64,000 nt of DNA from Prostheceraeus crozeri. Taxonomy: Eukaryota > Platyhelminthes > Polycladida > Euryleptidae. Position 1 is the stretch's first letter, and the number at the start of each line of letters is the position of its first letter. A model generated the notes under the pieces. It ran no database searches. It was not told the origin of the DNA and saw only the letters and a list, made by a program, of their open reading frames with translations. Made by a program: the position numbers and the translations under genes. Where the stretch lies: assembly GCA_907163375.1 (NCBI GenBank), contig CAJQUW010000515.1:1-64000 (forward strand). Reading direction: 5' to 3'. Shown here one piece after another: positions 11,778 to 19,372 of this stretch.

Positions 11778-12041
11778 GTGTTTGCAAATTTGCAAGTGAG
11801 TGTCATGACGGTGTGGCCTAAACCTTACCAGCATTTTAGAAGAGAGACGCAGGAGAGTGTGTGGCCGATGATTGTACAGGCTTATTTTGTTGAACCATCA
11901 CCACCACCACCACCGCCTCCACCACCTAGACGCTTTACCTTTAAGTCTTTTAGGGAATTGAAACTCAATTCGGGTCCTAAGCCCAAGACATTTAATTTAC
12001 TGGACGATGACGAAGACTTAGACTTTGGTGATAAGCTTTAA
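11778..12041 (+). CDS. Small proline-rich, acidic-tailed protein
   Basis: 87 codons, or 78 from the in-frame ATG at 11805. It has a run of nine prolines (EPSPPPPPPPPP), then RRFTFKSFRELKL and an acidic end LLDDDEDLDFGDKL. I recognise no family. An acidic tail of this kind could be an activation or interaction region (inference). It has its own TATA promoter and a histone-type stem-loop 20 bases after the stop, so it looks like a separate transcription unit. The other arm carries the same ORF with one visible difference (YQHF to YKHF). Confidence 0.6.
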   Translation: MFANLQVSVMTVWPKPYQHFRRETQESVWPMIVQAYFVEPSPPPPPPPPPRRFTFKSFRELKLNSGPKPKTFNLLDDDEDLDFGDKL

Positions 12042-12061
12042 ATCATGTGAACGCCCCAAAA

Positions 12062-12077
12062 GGTCCTCTTAAGGGCC
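12062..12077 (+). terminator. Histone-type 3' stem-loop
   Basis: GGTCCTCTTAAGGGCC folds as a 6-bp stem with a 4-base loop, exactly the 16-nt size of the metazoan histone mRNA stem-loop. It is preceded by CCAAAA and followed by ACC, the flanks typical of histone genes. It starts 20 bases after the stop codon at 12041. A purine-rich downstream element is not obvious here. Confidence 0.65.
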
Positions 12078-12119
12078 ACCTCATATGTCACTGCTCAGCT
12101 AACAATTTTCTTTTCTCTG

Positions 12120-12848
12120 ATGATCATGAATGTACTTAGTGGTATTCTTTCGTTACAGACTGCCATGGCCATGAATCCTACTCCAACTGCTGCATCACTG
12201 AATCCTCAACATCTCGAGCTGTGGAATCCGAAAATTGAAAAGGTAATTCACGGCTATCCTACCTACAAACAACAAGTGCGCTACAACGGTGTTCGACTCT
12301 ATCTTCAAACGCCGGCGGTATACTTACCAAAAGTGAATGCGCAAGTAAATCGTTGCGATTAAAACCTGAGTATCCCTATTGATAATTGGTTGCGTCAGCA
12401 GCTTGACATTTTAGAAGACTTTGTGAGGCAAAAGGCTCTTATTCCTACTGAACTATTACAGTTGTGGCCAGAAAAGAAAACTTCCGATTGTAAACCTTTG
12501 TATCGCGGCACTCGCTGCTATATTTTGCAAAGCAAGTATTGTAAAGTCACTTCAGGAGTGACATTTGAACAGTCAGTTGAAACAGAATTGACATCGTTAG
12601 GTGCAGGCTTTTATTCCTTTCATATTGAGGTACCTGCTTTTTATGTGGGACCTCATAAATCTGACGGTAATTTGATTTCTCTCAATTTGCGCATTGCTCA
12701 AATTCATCATCAACCTGAGTTAACAGGACTTGATCACATTGAGGAAGTCATTGATTCTTGTGTCAAAGAGTGTCAAGAACCTGTCACCAAACCTAAACGT
12801 CGTCGCACATCAAAGAAAGATGGTGTTACCACCAAAGAGAAATCTTAA
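12120..12848 (+). pseudogene. Family X protein, paralog A, with an in-frame stop
   Basis: One frame from the ATG at 12120 to 12848, interrupted by a TAA at 12360-12362. The TAA is also present in the other arm, so it predates or was copied with the palindrome. The C-terminal core LGAGFYSFHIEVPAFYVGPH...L.SLNLRIAQI matches paralog B (GKGFYSFEIKIQTIYMSP...LFTLNPYLVSI) and the partial P4 gene at 63748-64000. The basic tail KPKRRRTSKK looks like a nuclear localisation signal. Function unknown; beta-rich, possibly nucleic-acid binding (inference). The last 29 bases overlap the start of the next gene. Confidence 0.6.
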
Positions 12849-12999
12849 GTATTGTAATCAGTTAGTATGTAGTGAATGTGGAAAACGCGGCCTTGCGCGC
12901 TATGTTCAAATAAAACATTGTAATCATGTTGTATGTATCTTTTGTTATGTAAAGGACAGACATCCTTGTAAAGTTCCTGCTCATTGTATTATCTTGTAA
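12820..12999 (+). CDS. Small zinc-binding (RING-like) protein
   Basis: ATG at 12820 lies inside the end of family X, in another frame. P4 repeats this overlap (63785 inside the X gene ending at 63748), which supports the start. Cysteine/histidine pattern: CSEC near residue 15, then CNHVVCIFC, then C and C near the end (HPCKVPAHC). The spacing resembles a short RING or treble-clef finger, but not enough is visible to call an E3 ligase. Missing from the right arm of P2. Confidence 0.6.
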   Translation: MVLPPKRNLKYCNQLVCSECGKRGLARYVQIKHCNHVVCIFCYVKDRHPCKVPAHCIIL

Positions 13000-13021
13000 T
13001 GAAGTCTTTTTGATATTGTAG

Positions 13022-13585
13022 GTTGTCATCTTCATAGACAGTGAGGGAACACCCATGCAGGAATTGAGTGCTATTGCAATGAGAGAAAGTGATCAAACTG
13101 TTGTTAGTGTATATCATAGATTTGCCTACTGTCCTCCACACAAAGACGAATGGTCACGACGTCATGTGCATGGACTTGATCCTTCTATTTTGATTCATAT
13201 TGGATTTGTGAATGAAACGTATTTGATAAATGATTTCAAACGGTGGCTGTCAGGTTTTCATATTGTTAAAATATTAGGAAATGATTCTGAACGAGAAGCA
13301 GCAACACTTCAGTTGCACAATGATAATTTATATTTACCATGTTGGGTAGATCGTGTAAAACAAGACTATCATATGCATTGTGATCGAAAGAAGTTCAGAC
13401 ATGAAATGATTTTTGACATGGCTATATGTTTCGGTGAGAGTCATCACCTGTACAGACCACCATCCCATTGCAATGCTAGAAATAAAGCTACCTACATTGC
13501 AAAACTCTCTTCACGCTGGCATTGTAGTCTCTATAACGCTTATGAACTGCATCTATATTATTGTCAACAGCATGGGTCTATGTAA
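13022..13585 (+). CDS. DEDDh-type (DnaQ-fold) exonuclease-like protein
   Basis: VIFIDSEG at the start of the open frame matches exonuclease motif I (DxE), GNDSEREA near the middle is the candidate second motif, and HCSLYNAYEL near 13520 matches H-x4-D of DEDDh nucleases, except that the final acidic residue is Asn here; the P4 copy has Asp. So the fold is likely, but this copy may be inactive. The open frame begins right after TAG at 13019-13021, preceded by a pyrimidine-rich stretch. P4 shows the same arrangement, which suggests a splice acceptor and an upstream exon. The first ATG is at 13055, after motif I. AATAAA follows near 13667. Confidence 0.65.
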   Translation, partial: VVIFIDSEGTPMQELSAIAMRESDQTVVSVYHRFAYCPPHKDEWSRRHVHGLDPSILIHIGFVNETYLINDFKRWLSGFHIVKILGNDSEREAATLQLHNDNLYLPCWVDRVKQDYHMHCDRKKFRHEMIFDMAICFGESHHLYRPPSHCNARNKATYIAKLSSRWHCSLYNAYELHLYYCQQHGSM

Positions 13586-13853
13586 AGCTTTTTTTTATTC
13601 CTTGTGAATGAATGATGATCATTTTATGAAGTGTATTCTGTACTTGTGAATTTTGTCTGGTGTTGAATAAACTTACAGTGGAACATGATTGTTATTTCTG
13701 TTTTATTCATAGTGGAAGTCATTGAAGCAATGTGAAATCTATAGTCACAACGTTTATGATGGCGCATCGTACACTAAGTAACGAGGTATGTGTTTTGACA
13801 CTTGATCAACAAGGATTCGATGGATTTTACAAGATTGGAAACTTACATTTAAA

Positions 13854-14177
13854 ATGAAGATGAATGATATGAAAGTAGTGCTCACTGAAAGCCTTCCTCT
13901 CTTCAAAAGATTGATGGAGAGTTTACAACCTCAAGATGTGAAGAGTGGACTCGTTGCTTATATAGAGTTGAAAGATTTGCAAAAACCACTTCGTTTTGGA
14001 TCTTATTGCACAGAATGGATTACTCTTAGTGATCAATTTTATGTCCGTCATATGGAGAAAATTATGGAGAGAATAGAAGAGCCGTTGGAAGGAAATGCGT
14101 ACGTTGTTAAACATATCATGATTCAACTGAGTGTGTTTAGATCCACGACTTTGTTTGATGCTCGACACATTGCGTAG
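13854..14177 (+). CDS. Second stand-alone polymerase N-terminal-like domain protein
   Basis: 107 codons. SGLVAYIELKD, FGSYCTEW, FYVRHMEKIMERIEE and VVKHIMIQLSVF align with the proteins at 11109 and 62909 (minus). It lacks the N-terminal 30 or so residues of those. AATAAA follows 13 bases after the stop. In the right arm only the first 34 codons remain (18269-18369). Confidence 0.6.
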   Translation: MKMNDMKVVLTESLPLFKRLMESLQPQDVKSGLVAYIELKDLQKPLRFGSYCTEWITLSDQFYVRHMEKIMERIEEPLEGNAYVVKHIMIQLSVFRSTTLFDARHIA

Positions 14178-14227
14178 ATGCAATAAAGATTTCTTTTCAC
14201 TGAGTATTTTGTAATGCTGTATAGAGC

Positions 14228-14491
14228 AACATGAGTCATTGCGCTTTGTGCATTACTATCAGGCTCTTTGTTAGATAAATGAATGCGTCTTTGTTCGAGA
14301 AAAGGGGCGTGTCATAACATGAGTCATTGCGCTTTGTGCATTACTATCAGGCTCTTTGTTAGATAAATGAATGCGTCTTTGTTCGAGAAAAGGGGCGTGT
14401 CATAACATGAGTCATTGCGCTTTGTGCATTACTATCAGGCTCTTTGTTAGATAAATGAATGCGTCTTTGTTCGCTAGAAGGGATGCGTCAC
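14228..14491. repeat. 88-bp tandem repeat, three units
   Basis: Units start at 14228, 14316 and 14404 and are near-identical: AACATGAGTCATTGCGC... to ...AGAAAAGGGGCGTGTCAT. Each has the AP-1-like core TGAGTCA. The third unit diverges at its end (CTAGAAGGGATGCGTCAC). The right arm has two units, so copy number changed after the arms formed. It sits upstream of the paralog B promoter and may be regulatory. Confidence 0.85.
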
Positions 14492-14640
14492 TAAAGTCTT
14501 TGTGAGGACTAGAACGACTTTGTAAGAGGGAAGGTTTCCACCCACGCAGTCAAAAGTTCACGTGTGATAACTCTTTGTCATGCAACAAAGACAGGGAAAA
14601 CGAGAAAAGGGAAACGCATGTGATTGGAGCTAGGTTTGGT

Positions 14641-14647
14641 TATAAAA
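14641..14647 (+). promoter_or_regulatory. TATA box (TATAAAA) with inverted CCAAT upstream
   Basis: TATAAAACAGACG with ATTGG 20 bases upstream (GTGATTGGAGC). Both this TATA and the one at 11670 are followed closely by CAGACG. It lies 52 bases before the chosen ATG at 14693. Confidence 0.6.
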
Positions 14648-14692
14648 CAGACGACTGAGCTCATGGCAATCATTTCCGTCCTTGCGCTAACC

Positions 14693-15259
14693 ATGCAGTT
14701 GCTCGAAGCCATCAACTCCTCTGCTCTCGCACTGGGTACACTGAACTCCCTTACTTTAGCATCGGGTAAAAATGCTTTCAATCAAAAGATAACTCATCAT
14801 GGAGAAGCCGTGACCATAAAAACTCCAAGTCATCGGATAGATTATCTAAAAATTATGTCAACAAAGCATGGACTGGCCGTGTGTGTGCCGTTAGACTATT
14901 GGACACGGTTACAATTCAATACTCTTGAAACATTCCTGAAAGAAAATCTCACCATTCCCAAAGAAATTGTTCGACACAATGGGAAGCGGTCACAAGTCCC
15001 CATCATGGAAAGACGATACATGTATGTTCATATGGATAGACACTGTCTCATCATCCATGAAAAGGAGGGCAGCGAATTCGACTTACTCAATTGCAAACCG
15101 CTCCCCATTTTGGGAAAAGGATTCTACTCCTTCGAAATTAAAATTCAAACCATCTACATGAGTCCGCGCAGGGACGGAAGGTTGTTTACGTTGAATCCCT
15201 ATCTTGTCTCCATCACCTTTAAAAATGATGTCCATGTTGATGATGATCAACTACAGTAA
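14693..15259 (+). CDS. Family X protein, paralog B
   Basis: Intact. I choose the ATG at 14693 (MQLLEAINSS) because upstream ATGs at 14624 and 14663 fall before or too close to the TATA box. The C-terminal core ILGKGFYSFEIKIQTIYMSP matches paralog A, and LAVCVPLDYW..L.FNTLETFL matches LSIPIDNWLRQQLDILEDF there. No signal peptide or membrane segment is obvious. Function unknown; co-inherited with exonuclease and polymerase-domain genes. The stop is followed 30 bases later by a histone-type stem-loop and a CAAGAAAGA element. An almost identical intact copy lies in the right arm. Confidence 0.65.
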   Translation: MQLLEAINSSALALGTLNSLTLASGKNAFNQKITHHGEAVTIKTPSHRIDYLKIMSTKHGLAVCVPLDYWTRLQFNTLETFLKENLTIPKEIVRHNGKRSQVPIMERRYMYVHMDRHCLIIHEKEGSEFDLLNCKPLPILGKGFYSFEIKIQTIYMSPRRDGRLFTLNPYLVSITFKNDVHVDDDQLQ

Positions 15260-15288
15260 CACTCTCCACACACTGAGAACGCACCATC

Positions 15289-15335
15289 GGTCTTTATGAG
15301 ACCACGGCCTAACGGCCACCGTATCAAGAAAGAAA
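15289..15335 (+). terminator. Histone-type 3' stem-loop plus CAAGAAAGA downstream element
   Basis: GGTCTTTATGAGACC (15289-15303) can form a 5-bp stem with ACCATC before it. A second small hairpin GGCC-TAAC-GGCC lies at 15306-15317. CAAGAAAGAAA is at 15325-15335, identical to the U7-binding downstream element (CAAGAAAGA) of animal histone genes, 21 bases after the stem. The loop is one base off the canonical histone size. Confidence 0.65.
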
Positions 15336-15357
15336 ATGTACACTCACCTCGCCACAC

Positions 15358-15748
15358 ATGAACATGACTCTCTCTCCTTCTTTCTTAGGCATACCCTTCT
15401 TCACTCAGGTTTTAATCATGTGGAAATTATCAGCATGGCTCCATGTATCATGGAAAAGTCAGTGTGTTACATTTCATGATACGAAACGTCAACTTCAGAT
15501 AACTCTAGAACGCTTTCATCTACGAAGGTTGCAATCGCGCAATCCTATCCAACTCTTGCCGTGTCATTAACGTAGGAGACGGCATTGTATTTATTCGCAT
15601 TCAAGAGATGATTCTACATAATGATCACTGCTACATTGTGATTCCAAAACCCTCATGGGAAAAGTATAAAAGGGAAGTTCACTCAACCCTCATGTCATTT
15701 GTGAGTCATGCTCCCCATCCGCATCATCAACGCCATGCGCGAAATGAA
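15358..15748 (+). pseudogene. PC4-like protein (two frames)
   Basis: A first frame 15358-15570 (MWKLSAWLHVSWKSQCVTFHD...) and a second frame from about 15570 (VGDGIVFIRIQ...CYIVIPKPSWEKYKREVHSTLMSFVS). Together these match the domain pair upstream of the P4 TBP (SWKLDSLQHVEIG... and ...IYHSQLSICFTF..., NWEKYKRWIHRSIMSF). Four strands followed by a helix would fit the single-strand-binding PC4 fold, but that is inference. A frame change near 15540-15600 separates the halves. The second frame stays open into the TBP gene up to 16048. Confidence 0.45.
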
Positions 15749-16235
15749 TCTCAGAAGAGACATCGATTTAGAACAGTTGCATACCCATCTTCCCGATTCA
15801 GTATATCATCGCGGTCGTCCGCAAATGTTGGTCATTCGCATGAGCAACGGTCGAAATCTTCAAATCTTTCACTGCGGCAAAATCCAAGTCCTAGGAAACC
15901 TTTCTCATTTCGTGATGCAGTCCATGTGTTACGAAGTCGTCAAGAAAATGCGAACACTCATGCCTCAACTACACCTCAGTCCCCTGACATTGAAGAATAT
16001 AGTAGTGTCTGTTCAATTGAAGATGTTAGTGAATCTAGCCAACATTAAAACCAGTAATCATTGTATATTTTATGAAACTGAACTCTTTCCTGCTGCTCTG
16101 ATTCGGAAGTGGCATCCTGTACATATTCCATTGTTTCACAACGGACATTGTATCATGACTGGTTTACGTGATATCGGTAAAGTGGCTGACACTGTTAAAT
16201 CTCTAATGCGTTATCTGTATGAGTCACACAGTTAA
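15708..16235 (+). CDS. TATA-binding-protein-like protein
   Basis: 176 codons, the size of the TBP core domain, intact. Two direct repeats are visible. Repeat 1: RDIDLEQLHTHLPDSVYHRG, then LQIFHCGKIQVLGN. Repeat 2: LKNIVVSVQL, then YETELFPAALI and IPLFHNGHCIMTG. These align with the two TBP repeats, including YEPELFPG and IF.SGK..xTG. Three of the four DNA-kinking phenylalanines are kept; the first is replaced by Pro (HRGRPQM). Expected role: binding TATA-type promoters of the element or redirecting host transcription (inference). It lies directly behind a PC4-like gene, as in P4. Confidence 0.88.
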   Translation: MLPIRIINAMREMNLRRDIDLEQLHTHLPDSVYHRGRPQMLVIRMSNGRNLQIFHCGKIQVLGNLSHFVMQSMCYEVVKKMRTLMPQLHLSPLTLKNIVVSVQLKMLVNLANIKTSNHCIFYETELFPAALIRKWHPVHIPLFHNGHCIMTGLRDIGKVADTVKSLMRYLYESHS

Positions 16236-16258
16236 TAGAATCGTGTTAATCACATGAT

Positions 16259-16317
16259 GCCCTTTTCACTGACAAGAGTGTGGGCGATAGTTCATTGCGA
16301 TGACTCATTCAAAACGT
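16259..16317. other. Unique centre (loop) of the P2 palindrome
   Basis: A 59-bp sequence present once between the arms. It contains GCCC...CACT-GACAAG-AGTG...GGGC, a small hairpin, and TGACTCA at 16299-16305. It is the turn-around point of the snap-back structure. Confidence 0.8.
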
Positions 16318-16326
16318 ATCATGTGA

Positions 16327-16866
16327 TTAACACGATTCTATTAACTGTGACTCATACAGATAACGCATTAGAGATTTAACAATGTCAGCTACTTTACTGA
16401 TATCACGTAAACCAGTCATGATACAATGTCCGTTGTGAAACAATGGAATATGTACAGGATGCCACTTCCGAATCAGAGCAGCAGGAAAGAGTTCAGTTTC
16501 ATAAAATATACAATGATTACTGGTTTTAATGTTGGCTAGATTCACTAACATCTTCAATTGAACAGACACTACTATATTCTTCAATGTCAGGGGACTGAGG
16601 TGTAGATGAGGCATGAGTGTTCGCATTTTCTTGACGACTTCGTAACACATGGACTGCATCACGAAATGAGAAAGGTTTCCTAGAACTTGGATTTTGCCGC
16701 AGTGAAAGATTTGAAGATTTCGACCGTTGCTCATGCGAATGACCAACATTTGCGGACGACCGCGATGATATACTGAATCGGGAAGATGGGTATGCAACTG
16801 TTCTAAATCGATGTCTCTTCTGAGATTCATTTCGCGCATGGCGTTGATGATGCGGATGGGGAGCAT
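16327..16866 (-). CDS. TATA-binding-protein-like protein, second copy
   Basis: Mirror copy of the gene at 15708, also intact (180 codons). Differences seen: MPQLHLS to MPHLHLS, DIGKVADT to DISKVADI, and a 2-base deletion near the end that changes the last residues to ESQLIESC. All other TBP features, including three of the four phenylalanines, are the same. Confidence 0.88.
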   Translation of the reverse strand: MLPIRIINAMREMNLRRDIDLEQLHTHLPDSVYHRGRPQMLVIRMSNGRNLQIFHCGKIQVLGNLSHFVMQSMCYEVVKKMRTLMPHLHLSPLTLKNIVVSVQLKMLVNLANIKTSNHCIFYETELFPAALIRKWHPVHIPLFHNGHCIMTGLRDISKVADIVKSLMRYLYESQLIESC

Positions 16867-17216
16867 GACTCACAAATGACATGAGGGTTGAGTGAACTTC
16901 CCTTTTATACTTTTCCCATGAGGGTTTTGGAATCACAATGTAGCAGTGATCATTATGTAGAATCATCTCTTGAATGCGAATAAATACAATGCCGTCTCCT
17001 ACGTTAATGACACGGCAAGAGTTGGATAGGATTGCGCGATTGCAACCTTCGTAGATGAAAGCGTTCTAGAGTTATCTGAAGTTGACGTTTCGTATCATGA
17101 AATGTAACACACTGACTTTTCCATGATACATGGAGCCATGCTGATAATTTCCACATGATTAAAACCTGAGTGAAGAAGGGTATGCCTAAGAAAGAAGGAG
17201 AGAGAGTCATGTTCAT
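16826..17216 (-). pseudogene. PC4-like protein, second copy
   Basis: Mirror of 15358-15748 with the same frame change. The second frame again stays open across the TBP start (to 16526). Confidence 0.45.
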
Positions 17217-17238
17217 GTGTGGCGAGGTGAGTGTACAT

Positions 17239-17285
17239 TTTCTTTCTTGATACGGTGGCCGTTAGGCCGTGGTCTCATAAAGACC
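17239..17285 (-). terminator. Mirror histone-type stem-loop and CAAGAAAGA element
   Basis: Reverse complement of 15289-15335: stem-loop 17271-17285 and TTTCTTTCTTG (CAAGAAAGAAA on the minus strand) at 17239-17249. Unchanged between the arms. Confidence 0.65.
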
Positions 17286-17314
17286 GATGGTGCGTTCTCA
17301 GTGTGTGGAGAGTG

Positions 17315-17881
17315 TTACTGTAGTTGATCATCATCAACATGGACATCATTTTTAAAGGTGATGGAGACAAGATAGGGATTCAACGTAAACAACCTTCCGT
17401 CCCTGCGCGGACTCATGTAGATGGTTTGAATTTTAATTTCGAAGGAGTAGAATCCTTTTCCCAAAATGGGGAGCGGTTTGCAATTGAGTAAGTCGAATTC
17501 GCTGCCCTCCTTTTCATGGATGATGAGACAGTGTCTATCCATATGAACATACATGTATCGTCTTTCCATGATGGGGACTTGTGACCGCTTCCCATTGTGT
17601 CGAACAATTTCTTTGGGAATGGTGAGATTTTCTTTCAGGAATGTTTCAAGAGTATTGAATTGTAACCGTGTCCAATAGTCTAACGGCACACACACGGCCA
17701 GTCCATGCTTTGTTGACATAATTTTTAGATAATCTATCCGATGACTTGGAGTTTTTATGGTCACGGCTTCTCCATGATGAGTTATCTTTTGATTGAAAGC
17801 ATTTTTACCCGATGCTAAAGTAAGGGAGTTCAGTGTACCCAGTGCGAGAGCAGAGGAGTTGATGGCTTCGAGCAACTGCAT
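17315..17881 (-). CDS. Family X protein, paralog B, second copy
   Basis: Mirror of 14693-15259, intact, with the start chosen by the same reasoning. I see no amino-acid difference within this span by eye. Confidence 0.65.
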   Translation of the reverse strand: MQLLEAINSSALALGTLNSLTLASGKNAFNQKITHHGEAVTIKTPSHRIDYLKIMSTKHGLAVCVPLDYWTRLQFNTLETFLKENLTIPKEIVRHNGKRSQVPIMERRYMYVHMDRHCLIIHEKEGSEFDLLNCKPLPILGKGFYSFEIKIQTIYMSPRRDGRLFTLNPYLVSITFKNDVHVDDDQLQ

Positions 17882-18082
17882 GGTTAGCGCAAGGACGGAA
17901 ATGATTGCCATGAGCTCAGTCGTCTGTTTTATAACCAAACCTTGCTCCAATCACATGCGTTTCCCTTTTCTCGTTTTCCCTGTCTTTGTTGCATAACAAA
18001 GAGTTATCACACGTGAACTTTTGACTGCGTGGGTGGAAACCTTCCCTCTTACAAAGTCGTTCTAGTCCTCACAAAGATTTTA

Positions 18083-18268
18083 GTGACGCATCCCTTCTAG
18101 CGAACAAAGACGCATTCATTTATCTAACAAAGAGCCTGATAGTAATGCACAAAGCGCAATGACTCATGTTATGACACGCCCCTTTTCTCGAACAAAGACG
18201 CATTCATTTATCTAACAAAGAGCCTGATAGTAATGCACAAAGCGCAATGACTCATGTTATGACACGCC
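18083..18268. repeat. 88-bp tandem repeat, two units (right arm)
   Basis: Mirror of the array at 14228-14491 with one unit fewer. It ends in GACACGCC at 18268, directly joined to the truncated second N-domain gene. Confidence 0.85.
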
Positions 18269-18369
18269 ACGAGTCCACTCTTCACATCTTGAGGTTGTAA
18301 ACTCTCCATCAATCTTTTGAAGAGAGGAAGGCTTTCAGTGAGCACTACTTTCATATCATTCATCTTCAT
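18269..18369 (-). pseudogene. Truncated second N-domain gene
   Basis: Only the first 34 codons of the 13854 gene remain. The sequence then jumps to the 88-bp repeat, so about 370 bp were lost in this arm. Confidence 0.75.
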
Positions 18370-18539
18370 TTTAAATGTAAGTTTCCAATCTTGTAAAATC
18401 CATCGAATCCTTGTTGATCAAGTGTCAAAACACATACCTCGTTACTTAGTGTACGATGCGCCATCATAAACGTTGTGACTACAGATTTCACATTGCTTCA
18501 ATGACTTCCACTATGAATAAAACAGAAATAACAATCATG

Positions 18540-18613
18540 TTCCACTGCAATTTTCGTCATGTGTTGCTGAATATTGAATATGAATGTGTTTTATGAGACA
18601 TAAGAGCAAGTTA
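18540..18613. other. Deletion junction with patchwork filler
   Basis: Where the left arm has 12538-13682 (end of family X A, zinc-binding gene, exonuclease), this arm has about 70 bases in at least two pieces copied from the N-domain gene: CAATTTTCGTCATGTGTTGC (as at 19710-19730) and TGAATATGAATGTGTTTTAT...AGAGCAAGTT (as at 19635-19675). Confidence 0.75.
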
Positions 18614-19030
18614 CTTGCTTTGCAAAATATAGCAGCGAGTGCCGCGATACAAAGGTTTACAATCGGAAGTTTTCTTTTCTGGCCACAACTGTAATAGTTC
18701 AGTAGGAATAAGAGCCTTTTGCCTCACAAAGTCTTCTAAAATGTCAAGCTGCTGACGCAACCAATTATCAATAGGGATACTCAGGTTTTAATCGCAACGA
18801 TTTACTTGCGCATTCACTTTTGGTAAGTATACCGCCGGCGTTTGAAGATAGAGTCGAACACCGTTGTAGCGCACTTGTTGTTTGTAGGTAGGATAGCCGT
18901 GAATTACCTTTTCAATTTTCGGATTCCACAGCTCGAGATGTTGAGGATTCAGTGATGCAGCAGTTGGAGTAGGATTCATGGCCATGGCAGTCTGTAACGA
19001 AAGAATACCACTAAGTACATTCATGATCAT
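18613..19030 (-). pseudogene. Family X paralog A, truncated second copy
   Basis: Mirror of the first part of 12120-12848 with the same in-frame TAA (at 18788-18790). The C-terminal core is lost in the deletion at 18613. Confidence 0.7.
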
Positions 19031-19072
19031 CAGAGAAAAGAAAATTGTTAGCTGAGCAGTGACATATGAGGT

Positions 19073-19088
19073 GGCCCTTAAGAGGACC
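19073..19088 (-). terminator. Mirror histone-type stem-loop
   Basis: Reverse complement of 12062-12077, unchanged, 20 bases after the minus-strand stop at 19109. Confidence 0.65.
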
Positions 19089-19108
19089 TTTTGGGGCGTT
19101 CACATGAT

Positions 19109-19372
19109 TTAAAGCTTATCACCAAAGTCTAAGTCTTCGTCATCGTCCAGTAAATTAAATGTCTTGGGCTTAGGACCCGAATTGAGTTTCAATTCCCTAA
19201 AAGACTTAAAGGTAAAGCGTCTAGGTGGTGGAGGCGGTGGTGGTGGTGGTGATGGTTCAACAAAATAAGCCTGTACAATCATCGGCCACACACTCTCCTG
19301 CGTCTCTCTTCTAAAATGCTTGTAAGGTTTAGGCCACACCGTCATGACACTCACTTGCAAATTTGCAAACAC
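19109..19372 (-). CDS. Small proline-rich, acidic-tailed protein, second copy
   Basis: Mirror of 11778-12041, intact, one residue different (YQHF to YKHF). The TATA box is mirrored upstream. Confidence 0.6.
   Translation of the reverse strand: MFANLQVSVMTVWPKPYKHFRRETQESVWPMIVQAYFVEPSPPPPPPPPPRRFTFKSFRELKLNSGPKPKTFNLLDDDEDLDFGDKL

Larger units (their letters stand above)
10091..16258. repeat. P2 left palindrome arm
   Basis: The complete arm of about 6.17 kb. It retains zinc-binding and exonuclease genes, a full second N-domain gene, two subterminal repeat units and three 88-bp repeat units. The inner end is ...GTTAATCACATGAT at 16258. Confidence 0.9.

Noticed and set aside
14228..14491. CRISPR-like array
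   Set aside because: Units are contiguous 88-bp tandem copies without unique spacers, in a eukaryotic element.
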